Below are positions 7,281 to 15,100 of a DNA stretch of 17,271 nt, in pieces (position 1 is the first letter of the stretch; each line of letters starts with the position of its first letter). Source of the stretch: an uncultured Bacteroidales bacterium (GTDB lineage Bacteria; Bacteroidota; Bacteroidia; Bacteroidales; UBA932); NCBI GenBank assembly GCA_946415795.1, contig CAMKTW010000011.1, forward strand, positions 1 through 17,271. Reading direction: 5' to 3'. The position numbers and the translations under genes are program-made. Under the pieces are notes generated by a model, which ran no database searches, was not told the DNA's origin, and saw nothing but the letters and a program-made list of their open reading frames with translations.

Positions 7281-7365
7281 CCTCCCGCACATTGCTTATA
7301 ACGTGTCCCCATCCCTAAATCCCTTCCCTCGGGGAAGGGACTTACCATCGCACTACGTACTCCAA
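7281..7365 (-). repeat. Structured intergenic repeat, copy B (hisB-hisH)
   Basis: This is the second copy of the his-operon repeat. In RNA sense, hairpin I is GTAC-GTA-GTGC (7350-7360), where copies A and C have GCCC/GGGC: the sequence changed but pairing is kept. Hairpin II (7320-7340) is a perfect 9-pair stem UCCCUUCCC/GGGAAGGGA, with a U-A pair at position 6-16 where copies A and C have C-G. It begins immediately after the hisB stop and is followed by the stem at 7222-7277. Confidence 0.8.
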
Positions 7366-8544
7366 TCATAACAGGCCTTTGCTGCTGGGGAGTTCGTAGT
7401 CGAAGGGGTTGCAGGCGACAGCCTGACGCAGGGCGCGGGCAAACGCCTTGAACACCGCCTCGGCCAGATGATGGTTGTTCTCGCCGCGGGCGCGGATGTG
7501 CAGGTTGCACTGCATCGCCTCGCACAGCGACTTATAGAAGTGGCGGAACATCTCGGTCGGGGTATCACCCACATATTCGCGGGTGAAGGGGACATCCCAA
7601 AAGAAGTCTATCCTGCCGCCGAGGTCCATAAGAACCATAGCCTCGCACTCGTCCATCGGCAGGGCAAAACCGTAGCGGCCTATGCCGCGTTTGCTGCCCA
7701 GAGCCTGCTGCAGGGCCCCTCCAAAGGCTATTGCCACATCTTCCATAGTGTGGTGTTCATCTACCTGAAGGTCACCTTTGGCCTCAATCTGAAGGCTTAT
7801 GCCGGAGTGATGTGCAATCTGGTCCAGCATATGGTCAAAGAAGTTGAGGCCGGTGGAAATATGGCTCTCCAGACGGCCGTCCAAGTCTACGGTGACCTTG
7901 ATCTGCGTCTCGCGGGTGTTGCGCTCAATTGCGGCGCAGCGCACTCCGCGGCGCAGGAACTCGGCAATCTCAGCCCAGGATTTAGCCTGGAGGATATCTA
8001 CCTGGCTGTCAGTAATTTGATGGAAATCACTCCCCCCCGGACACTGGTAGCGATTTTCAGCATCAGACTGTGTATCAGACAGTTGTCCTCCAGACACGCT
8101 AAGCAGGACAGCGCGGCAGCCGAGGTTTGCGGCGAGCTGCATATCGGTAGCGCGGTCACCTATCACGTAGCTGGCCGCCAGGTCATAATCTCCTGACAGA
8201 TACTTCCCGAACATTCCGGTACCGGGCTTGCGGGTGGGCCTGTTATCTTCCGGGAAGCTGTCATCTATGAGAATGTCGTCAAATACGACCCCCTCGCCGC
8301 GCAGCGTGCGGAGCATCAGCTCCTGCGGCCCGATGAAATCTTCAAAGGGGAAAGATCCGGTACCGAGGCCGTCCTGATTGGTGGCCAGCACCAGTTCATA
8401 GCCGAGACCGGCAATGCTCTTCAGGGCAGAAATGGCCCCGGGGACGAATTCGAACTTCTCGAACGAATCGACCTGCTCAGAGGGCTGCGGTTCCACTATG
8501 ATGGTACCGTCGCGATCTATAAATAATGCTTTCTTAAGACTCAT
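7366..8544 (-). CDS. hisB: Bifunctional histidinol-phosphatase / imidazoleglycerol-phosphate dehydratase (HisB)
   Basis: The 392-residue fusion catalyses two steps of the pathway. The N-terminal HAD phosphatase (about 1-185) has D10 and D12 in FIDRDGT, LATNQDGLGT and YVIGDRATDMQLA. The zinc-binding cysteine loop of the E. coli enzyme is replaced by DDSFPEDNRPTRKP, which I recall as the usual Bacteroides state. The C-terminal dehydratase (about 205-392) has FFDHMLDQIAHHSG, DEHHTMEDVAIA, LPMDE and the terminal ELPSSKGLL. The interdomain linker around residues 145-185 is longer than in E. coli (355 residues) and includes a Ser/Gln/Asp-rich stretch. The start overlaps the end of hisC by 11 nt. 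Repeat copy B follows the stop directly. Confidence 0.96.
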   Translation of the reverse strand: MSLKKALFIDRDGTIIVEPQPSEQVDSFEKFEFVPGAISALKSIAGLGYELVLATNQDGLGTGSFPFEDFIGPQELMLRTLRGEGVVFDDILIDDSFPEDNRPTRKPGTGMFGKYLSGDYDLAASYVIGDRATDMQLAANLGCRAVLLSVSGGQLSDTQSDAENRYQCPGGSDFHQITDSQVDILQAKSWAEIAEFLRRGVRCAAIERNTRETQIKVTVDLDGRLESHISTGLNFFDHMLDQIAHHSGISLQIEAKGDLQVDEHHTMEDVAIAFGGALQQALGSKRGIGRYGFALPMDECEAMVLMDLGGRIDFFWDVPFTREYVGDTPTEMFRHFYKSLCEAMQCNLHIRARGENNHHLAEAVFKAFARALRQAVACNPFDYELPSSKGLL

Positions 8545-9610
8545 ACGTCTCTATGGCTTTTAGCAGTTTTATATTTTCAGAAGGGGTGCCGATGGTTATG
8601 CGCAGGCATCCCTCGCAGAGCGCCACGCTGCTGCGGTCGCGAACAATCAGTCCGCCTTCAATCAGCGCGGCATAGAGCCCGTGCGGGTCATCGACCTTCA
8701 CCAGCAGGAAGTTGGCATCGGAGGGATATACCTTCCGCACGCACTTGAAAGCTGGCAGCAGGGAGGAAAGACGTTCGCGCTCCGAGATGATTTCTGCAAC
8801 CTGGGGTGCGATATCTGCCTTGAGACGGTCCAGGGCGAGGGCAAGGGTGTCGGTACCGATGTTGTACGGGTATTTCACCTGCCTGAACAGCGAGATGATG
8901 TAGGGACTGGACATCGCCAGGCCTATGCGCAGGCCGGCCAGGCCCCACGCCTTGGAGAGGGTCTGGAGCACGATTATATTGTCGTACTTCTCTATGAGCG
9001 GCAGCACGCCCGGCTTTGAAGAAAAGTCTATGTAGGCCTCGTCCACAACCAGGATACCATTGAATGACTCTGCAAGAAGCTCGATGTCAGCCACGTCGAA
9101 CGCATTTCCCGTAGGGTTGTTGGGCGAGCAGATGAACATCAGTTTTGTATCAGCGTCAACCTGTTCAAGCAGCCGCTCCACGGGGAGTGCGAAGGTTTCT
9201 GGCTCCAGGAGTACCATCCGGCACCCGACATTGTTGATATCGGCACATACACTGTACATACCGTAGCTTGGGGCAATCATAACGGCGTTGTCGCGGCCCG
9301 GCTCACAGAATACCCTGTAGCAGAGGTCTATGGCCTCGTCACTGCCGTTGCCCAGGAACAGCCGCTCAGGGGTAACTCCCTTGAGCGCAGCCACTTTACT
9401 ACGCACCGCCTCCTTAAGGGAGGTAGACGGATAACGGTTTATTTCGTAAGTGCCGCCCGGCCGCCCGGCCGCGGAGGGATACGGGGCGTCATAAGGATTC
9501 TCGTTGGCGTCCAGCAAGATGCCGAGAGAGCCCTTGTACTCGTCACGAGCGGTGGAGTACGGCGTAAGCGCTGCTATATTAGCCCTGACCAGTTTTTTTA
9601 TATCTTTCAT
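8534..9610 (-). CDS. hisC: Histidinol-phosphate aminotransferase (HisC)
   Basis: The 358-residue fold-type I PLP enzyme converts imidazole acetol phosphate to histidinol phosphate. Visible landmarks are LDANENPYD at 33-41, GNGSDEAIDL near 87-96, CSPNNPTGN at 161-169, VVDEAYIDF near 188-196, the PLP Lys K220 in LQTLSKAWGLAGLRIG, and a substrate-carboxylate Arg in CLRITIGT near the end. The length is usual. It starts 30 nt after the hisD stop and overlaps hisB by 11 nt in a different frame (ATG inside ACGTATGAGTCTTAA). No promoter or terminator is visible in the short gap. Confidence 0.96.
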   Translation of the reverse strand: MKDIKKLVRANIAALTPYSTARDEYKGSLGILLDANENPYDAPYPSAAGRPGGTYEINRYPSTSLKEAVRSKVAALKGVTPERLFLGNGSDEAIDLCYRVFCEPGRDNAVMIAPSYGMYSVCADINNVGCRMVLLEPETFALPVERLLEQVDADTKLMFICSPNNPTGNAFDVADIELLAESFNGILVVDEAYIDFSSKPGVLPLIEKYDNIIVLQTLSKAWGLAGLRIGLAMSSPYIISLFRQVKYPYNIGTDTLALALDRLKADIAPQVAEIISERERLSSLLPAFKCVRKVYPSDANFLLVKVDDPHGLYAALIEGGLIVRDRSSVALCEGCLRITIGTPSENIKLLKAIETYES

Positions 9611-9640
9611 AAATCTATTTGGTTTCCTGTCCCGCCCGCA

Positions 9641-10930
9641 TCAGTTCTCCAGCCGGTACCTGACGGCGGCGGCGTGAGCGTCCAAACCTTCTGCTTCTGC
9701 CATAGTGGTTATTGTATCTCCCAGTGACTCGAGCCCTTCGCGGGTGAGTTCCTGGCAGGTTATCGAGTGCATGAAACTGTCCAGGCCGATTCCGCTCCAG
9801 GCGCGGGCAAGGCCCATAGTAGGGAGGGTGTGATTGGTACCAGATGCGTAGTCACCGGCGCTTTCCGGGGAGTAGTTGCCGATGAACACACTGCCCGCCG
9901 CGGTAATCCGCTCTGCCACCTTCCACGGCTCACGCATCGATATGATGAGATGCTCTGAAGCGTACGCATTGGCGAAGTCAATGGCTTGTGCGCGCGATGC
10001 GGTTTCGCCAGTAAACACCACTATCCTGCTGTTCTCCAGTGCCTTGTCGGCAATGTCGCGACGGGGGAGCAGCGCCAGCTGGCGGTTTACCTCTGCTGCC
10101 ACATCCGATGCGAACCCTTCGCTGCGGCAAACCAGTATGGCCTGGCTGTCCGGACCGTGCTCGGCCTGCGAGAGCAGGTCGCTGGCCACGAACCGTACAT
10201 CGGCACTGCCGTCGGCGAGTACCATCACCTCAGACGGACCCGCCGGCATATCTATAGCCACCCCAAGGGCCGTCACCAGCTGCTTAGCTTTGGTTACATA
10301 GCGGTTGCCGGGGCCGAAGATCTTGCTGACCGGAGCGATGGTTTCGGTTCCGAACGCCATAGCTGCGATTGCCTGCGCTCCCCCCAGCGAGTATATCTTA
10401 TCCACCCCGCAGACAGACGCTGCGTAGAGCACCGCCGGCGCAACCTTTCCGCCACGCCCTGCAGGGGTGCAGAGCACAATCTGCCGACAACCCGCGATCT
10501 TTGCGGGGATTGCCAGCATCAGCAAGGTAGAAAACAGCGGGGCGCTGCCGCCGGGAATGTACAGGCCTACCCTTTCGATCGGCAGGCTGCGACGCATACA
10601 GCGGACACCCGGCATTGTCTCAACCTCAACCGTACCGGGTTTCTGTGCCTGATGGAAAGCGCGGATATTGGCAGCCGCCCGTGCGACGGCACCCTTCACG
10701 GCATCACTCACCTGCCCTGCCGCAGATGCAATCTCTGCCGCAGACACACGGAAAGAAGAGACATTCCGCCCCTCCACCTCGCGGGTAATATCGGCCAGAG
10801 CTGCATCACCACCGGTGCGGACACGCTCCAGAATGGCACGTACCCGGGCCTCGATCACGCTGTCATCCGTCTCGGCGCGTTTGCAGAGCCCCTGCCACAG
10901 CTCTCTGTCCGGATTGATTATTATTTCCAT
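9641..10930 (-). CDS. hisD: Histidinol dehydrogenase (HisD)
   Basis: The 429-residue zinc- and NAD-dependent enzyme makes the last two oxidations to histidine. Family landmarks are YIPGGSAPLFSTLLM, IFGPGNRYVTKAKQLV, DMPAGPSEVMVLADG, the zinc-binding SQAEHGPDSQ region, GNYSPESAGDYASGTNHTLPT with its metal-binding Asp, and the C-terminal MHSITCQELTREGL with the His expected for metal and catalysis. The length matches the family. Its ATG overlaps the hisG stop by one nucleotide (TGATG), giving tight coupling. Confidence 0.97.
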   Translation of the reverse strand: MEIIINPDRELWQGLCKRAETDDSVIEARVRAILERVRTGGDAALADITREVEGRNVSSFRVSAAEIASAAGQVSDAVKGAVARAAANIRAFHQAQKPGTVEVETMPGVRCMRRSLPIERVGLYIPGGSAPLFSTLLMLAIPAKIAGCRQIVLCTPAGRGGKVAPAVLYAASVCGVDKIYSLGGAQAIAAMAFGTETIAPVSKIFGPGNRYVTKAKQLVTALGVAIDMPAGPSEVMVLADGSADVRFVASDLLSQAEHGPDSQAILVCRSEGFASDVAAEVNRQLALLPRRDIADKALENSRIVVFTGETASRAQAIDFANAYASEHLIISMREPWKVAERITAAGSVFIGNYSPESAGDYASGTNHTLPTMGLARAWSGIGLDSFMHSITCQELTREGLESLGDTITTMAEAEGLDAHAAAVRYRLEN

Positions 10931-11781
10931 CAGTCAATTACTTTATCAAGGTGAAGCACCAGGATACCCTCTGCACCCAGAGCCTTGAGCCGCTCAATCT
11001 TGTCCCAAAGCTCACTCTCAAGCACCACGGAATGCAGCGAGCACCACCCCTCTGCCGCCAGCGGCATCACGGTGGGAGAACGCATCGCCGGCAGTATCTT
11101 AACCGCCTCTGAAACCTTGTCGGTGGGGATGTTCATAAGGATATACTTCTTCCCGCTGCTCTCCATCACCGCATCAAAGCGGAACAGCATCTTGTCCAGA
11201 ATCGCCTGCTTTTCAGCCTCCAGACCGTGACGGGCAATGAGCACCGCCTCACTCGAGAGCACAGTCTCCACCTCTTTAAGCCCGTTGGAAACCAGCGTTC
11301 CGCCAGACGACACTATATCAAAGATGGCATCCGCAATGCCGGCGGCGGGAGAAATCTCCACAGAGCCCATAATCTTGCGGATGTCGGCCTTCACGCCATT
11401 TGCGCTGAGCCACCTGGAAAGTACATTGGGATAGGACGTTGCGATGCGCTTCCCCTCGAAAAATTTCGGTCCTGTATATTCCTGATCCTTTGGAATGGCG
11501 AGCGACAGGCGGCAGGCGCCGAAGCCCATATTGCGCACCACAACCACATCTGCCCCTGTTTCTGCCACCTCGTTGAGACCGACAATGCCCAGGTCGGCAC
11601 TGCCGCTGGCCACTACGCCGGGGATGTCATCGTCGCGCAGGTAGAGCACTTCCAGAGGGAAGCCGGCGGCCCTCGCCAGGAACTTGCGCTTCAGTTCATC
11701 TATCTTTATGCCAGCCTCACGCATCAGCGCCAGCGAATCTTCGCTCAAACGCCCTTTGGATTGAATTGCTATCCTTATCAT
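10930..11781 (-). CDS. hisG: ATP phosphoribosyltransferase, long form (HisG)
   Basis: This 283-residue protein catalyses the committed step, joining PRPP and ATP. Two type II periplasmic-binding-protein-like lobes hold RIAIQSKGRL, LYLRDDDIPGVVASGSADLGIVGLNEV and the PRPP-binding loop DIVSSGGTLVSNGLKEV. The C-terminal 70 residues (MRSPTVMPLAAEGW, ending EGILVLHLDKVID) form the ACT-like regulatory domain of long HisG, the usual site of histidine feedback inhibition, so HisZ should not be required. I prefer the ATG at 11781 over a GTG two codons upstream because family members begin M-x-R-I-A-x-Q. It is the first enzyme gene of the operon, behind the leader, attenuator and repeat copy C. Confidence 0.96.
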   Translation of the reverse strand: MIRIAIQSKGRLSEDSLALMREAGIKIDELKRKFLARAAGFPLEVLYLRDDDIPGVVASGSADLGIVGLNEVAETGADVVVVRNMGFGACRLSLAIPKDQEYTGPKFFEGKRIATSYPNVLSRWLSANGVKADIRKIMGSVEISPAAGIADAIFDIVSSGGTLVSNGLKEVETVLSSEAVLIARHGLEAEKQAILDKMLFRFDAVMESSGKKYILMNIPTDKVSEAVKILPAMRSPTVMPLAAEGWCSLHSVVLESELWDKIERLKALGAEGILVLHLDKVID

Positions 11782-11789
11782 ATACACTC

Positions 11790-11841
11790 GTTTCGCAAAA
11801 TACCGTTTTACTATTTGCCGACGATCGAGTCTTTGCGAAAC
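11790..11841 (-). promoter_or_regulatory. Inverted-repeat stem immediately upstream of hisG
   Basis: Arms GTTTCGCAAA (11790-11799) and TTTGCGAAAC (11832-11841) are perfectly complementary and separated by exactly 32 nt. They match the arms before hisH except for one compensated pair, whereas the 32-nt interior has largely diverged. The downstream arm ends 8 nt before the hisG ATG. Conservation of arms, spacing and position argues for function, as a leader hairpin or a protein-binding pair. Confidence 0.65.
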
Positions 11842-11844
11842 TTT

Positions 11845-11935
11845 CCCTCTCGCGCCAGCTTATTATTATAACGTATCCCCCACCCTAAATCCCTCCCCTC
11901 GGGGGATGGACTTACCATCGCCCTTCGGGCTCAAA
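11845..11935 (-). repeat. Structured intergenic repeat, copy C (hisL attenuator-hisG)
   Basis: This third copy lies between the attenuator terminator and hisG. In RNA sense, hairpin I is GCCC-GAA-GGGC (11920-11930) and hairpin II (11890-11910) pairs as in the other copies with one A-G mismatch at pair 4-18. A G-rich run and ACGTTATAAT follow. It is the only copy not directly abutting an upstream gene end. Confidence 0.8.
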
Positions 11936-11948
11936 ACTACATCTATAC

Positions 11949-11983
11949 AAAAAGACTTGCCTCAGAACAGGTCCGGGCAAGTC
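11949..11983 (-). terminator. his attenuator terminator
   Basis: In RNA sense the stem GACUUGCC (11983-11976) pairs perfectly with GGCAAGUC (11961-11954) around a 14-nt loop and is followed at once by UUUUUGU. This is a typical intrinsic terminator, lying 31 nt after the hisL stop and well before hisG. GH106 transcripts, which have no visible terminator of their own, would also meet it. Confidence 0.9.
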
Positions 11984-12017
11984 TCATATTACTTAAAATT
12001 CGCACACGCCGAACCTA
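11968..12017 (-). promoter_or_regulatory. Putative antiterminator pairing of the his attenuator
   Basis: UAGGUUCGG (12017-12009), which begins with the hisL stop codon, can pair over 9 positions including two G-U pairs with CCGGACCUG (11976-11968), made of the last base of the terminator's 5' arm plus its loop. A ribosome at the stop codon would cover the first strand; one stalled at the His codons 13-24 nt upstream would leave it free. Direct overlap with the terminator stem is only one pair, so mutual exclusion would be partly steric. A weaker pause-type hairpin, AUCAC (12034-12030) with GUGGU (12023-12019), precedes it. Confidence 0.55.
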
Positions 12018-12068
12018 AACCACCTGGAAGTGATGATGATGGAGGGTATGTACAAACGAAAAAACCAT
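12015..12068 (-). CDS. hisL: his operon leader peptide (HisL)
   Basis: This 17-residue peptide, MVFSFVHTLHHHHFQVV, contains five His residues, four of them consecutive (CAT CAT CAT CAC at 12041-12030). It lies about 15 nt downstream of the expected transcript start and is followed by an intrinsic terminator, then hisG. Such a composition next to a his operon is the mark of ribosome-mediated attenuation: scarcity of His-tRNA stalls the ribosome on the His run and favours read-through. The frame is open further upstream to 12203, but that extension runs into the GH106 coding region and beyond the promoter, so the ATG at 12068 is the sensible start. The sequence differs from enterobacterial HisL apart from the His run. 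Confidence 0.9.
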   Translation of the reverse strand: MVFSFVHTLHHHHFQVV

Positions 12069-12088
12069 CTCAAACGTTGTTTCTACCG

Positions 12089-12119
12089 CAAAGGTAAAAT
12101 AGTTTTTTTTTATTACAAC
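12089..12119 (-). promoter_or_regulatory. his operon promoter
   Basis: Minus-strand TACCTTTG at 12096-12089 is preceded by GTTG at 12119-12116 with exactly 19 nt between, close to the Bacteroidota consensus TTTG-N19-TAnnTTTG. The spacer contains a run of nine A. The -33 box overlaps the stop and last coding bases of the GH106-like gene. The expected transcript start is near 12083, giving a leader of about 300 nt before hisG. Confidence 0.75.
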
Positions 12120-15100
12120 CTGTAAGCTATAATTTTTACGGGGCCGAGCAGACCGGAGGGCTGGAGGGGACTCTCTGCGCTCCAGGGGTTCACGGTCATC
12201 CACACCTTGCGGTCTTTCTCCGGCAGGCGCATATCGCCAATGATGCGGTTCTGCCAGTTGTTTACTACCTCTACCTCAACGGTGTTGATACCCTTTTTGA
12301 GCGCATCTGTGATATTCACCCTGAACGGTGAGGTCCAGGCGCCACCCATCTCCTTGCCGTTGACCTTGACCTTTGCCATAACCATGACATTACCCAGGTC
12401 GATATATATGTCGGAATCGGGGAGGTCGGTGATTTCAAACTGGTTGCGGTACTGCGCCGCACCCGAATAATATTTTATACTGTCGTCTCCGGAGGCAGCC
12501 CAGTCAAACAAGGCGTCAAAGCTGATCTTGCCTTCTGGTCCGCGGCGGGCAGCATCAAAGGTGACTGTCCACCCTTCTGCAAGTTCGCATAACTCCGTCT
12601 CGGAGGGATAGTTCTCCTTGTAGCCGCGTCCTTCCGGTTTCTGGTCACAGAACACCACGAAAGAGCTCTCAAGGTCGCGGAGTTTCAGCAGTACGGTGGT
12701 AGATGTGCCGTTATCCTCAAACTGCGGCAGTGCGCGGATTTCTCCGGTAAGCGGATTCCACAACTGCGGGGCGCGGCCGCTGACGCGGAAGACCGCATTG
12801 AATTCTACGGGCAGCGCAGCCTGATTTGAGACAAAATAGATGTCACCCTTGTCCAGATGGCGGTGTATGAACTTAATCTGTGCGCCGGGATTGTCCTTGA
12901 CCAGAAAATCGGGTTCTATACCCTTCTCCTCAAACACCTTGGCGATGGAGACGCCGTCGGCATAGACGGTGCCAAAGCCATACTGAACGGCCTGGCGCTG
13001 ATTGCTACCCCAGAGTTCGCCCGCATGTTTCCTGACCTCGTCGTCGGCATCGGGATAGCCCTTCAGACTCGGAGAGGCTTCAGGGGCTGGGCCCAGCACT
13101 GTAAGGCCGTCGGAAACCAGCTGCTTGATCCTGGCCAGGACCTCGGGACGCATCGTCTGCTGGCGCGGCAGCACCAGAACCCCGTAGTTCATTCCGTCGG
13201 GGAGCGTCAGGCGCCCGTCTTTCATAACGGCGTCGCGAATAAGCACCTCCGCATTGATATAGTCGAAAGAGTACCCGTCCGGCAGTGCAGGGTCGGTGAC
13301 TCCTGTCATCTTTGGAGCATCTTCGCCAATGAAATATGCGGCATCTGCCACATAAAGACCCTGCTGCAGCATCAGGTTGCACCGCTTGATATATCGGCCG
13401 AAGACATCCATATGGCTGAACCAGATATTCTTGCGGTTGAATTCGTTACCGAACCACGCGTCCACGCCTGGGTTGCGGTCCTCATACGGCTGCTGGATAT
13501 AGAGATGGAGCAGGGTGCTGTTGATGCCCTCTGTAAAGAAGCGGTCCAGACGCTGCTTCATTATGCGGGGATAACGGCTGAACACCGGTCCGCCGCTGGT
13601 GCAGCTCTCCGCCCACACCTTGCGCTTGCCGTAGATGTGCGCGCAGGACGAAGCCGCGCGGTTTTCGATATCACCCAGCGACCCCTCGCTCCAGAATTCG
13701 CCTGCTACCTCGTCGCTCTGGCCGCCGTACATCAAAAACTCTCCGGGGAAGCCCCAGTGGCCGTAGCACTCCAGCCAGGTGCTCAGTCCAACTTTGTGGC
13801 TGGCCTCGCGCAGACCTGCCACATAATCGTAGGCGACCCTGTCGGCAATCAGGCGGCGCAGGTCCCAGAGGAACCGGTCGCTGATGTCACGGCTGGAGAC
13901 AACCTTACCGCTGAGGACAGGGAGATAAGGGGTCGGATCGTAACCGTATTTCTCAACAAAACTGTCGGCCATATCATCTGTCCAGTCCATACCTCCGGTC
14001 TCGTAGCTGTCCTCCACAACAACCTTGAATGTCTTGCGGTCGTCTGCCGGGATGCGGCGCAGAATCTCGCCTATGAAGTTGTCAAAGTGGTATTGTATGA
14101 GCTCCTTGCTCATCTTGTCAATCTCCAGGCCGGTCCCTTCGGGCGATGCGGGGGCGTTGGTCTGGCCGGTAGTGCGCATAGCAAGGCGGGAGATTGTCCA
14201 GCGGCCTTTTGGTGCATCCCAGTTGAGCACATCACCGTCCATCTTGTCGGTCAGGTCAATGACTTTTGCCGGATCGATGCACGATGCCGGGGGCGCCTCG
14301 GGCTGCACCGGCCACATATAGGCATCCCACATAGGCAGCGGAGTCTGGAACATCTTGCCCAGCGTCTTCTCCGCAAAACGCTCTACCATTGCACGGGTGG
14401 TGAGTTCCACGTTGAGCACCCCTGTGCCGGGCTGCTCCAAAATCAGCCTGAAGGTGTGCGCACCGGTCTCTGGCAGAGCCACAACCAGCGGTGCATAAGG
14501 GAGATAGCCCACGTTGACGCTGGGGTTGCTGCGGTCGATGTCAATATCCAGAAGTTTCTCCCACGAATCTCCCGATTTGGCCTGCAGTTCACCTTTGGTA
14601 ATTATAGCAGTACCGGCATTAGGGGTGATTATCAGCGATTTGTAACTCTCACCGGACTCACCCTCAAAGAGGGTCTCGCTCCGTTCGCCGTTCTGCTTTA
14701 CTACTGTCGCCTTTACGCTGGAGGATTCAATAGCGGGGTAAGCTATCACCTTTACGTCTGCCATCGCGTCGGGGGCAACCTTGTCCAGGGTCACGGTGAC
14801 CTTGCCGCCGTCGGCCTCTATGGTCTTGTCCACACAGTCCAGATAGCGCATACTCTGCTCGGGCTTAACCCAGGGGCCTCCCGACTGACTCCAGCCGGGG
14901 CAGTTGAAGATACCTATCTCTATTCCGAGTTCAGAGGCTGTCTTTAGGGCCGTGTGCATCACTTCCCACCATTCGGGGGTGAATATCTGGATGTCGCCCC
15001 AGGGGAGGTCTGCGGTAACGTTGCCTATGAATGCCCGGTTGATTCCCACCGACTTCATTGCCTGCAGGTCTTTGACCACACCCTCTTTGGAGATATTGTC

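Noticed and set aside
5821..11935. The three repeats as a CRISPR array
   Set aside because: Copies are separated by kilobases of his genes and no short regular spacing or cas gene is present.
12015..12203. A 62-residue version of the leader peptide
   Set aside because: Its start lies in the GH106 coding region and upstream of the his promoter, so the his transcript cannot contain it; only the last 17 codons are kept as hisL.
12857..14947. A 696-codon open frame on the plus strand
   Set aside because: It lies wholly antisense to the GH106-like gene, has no domain I recognise and reads as a low-information shadow of a GC-rich coding strand.
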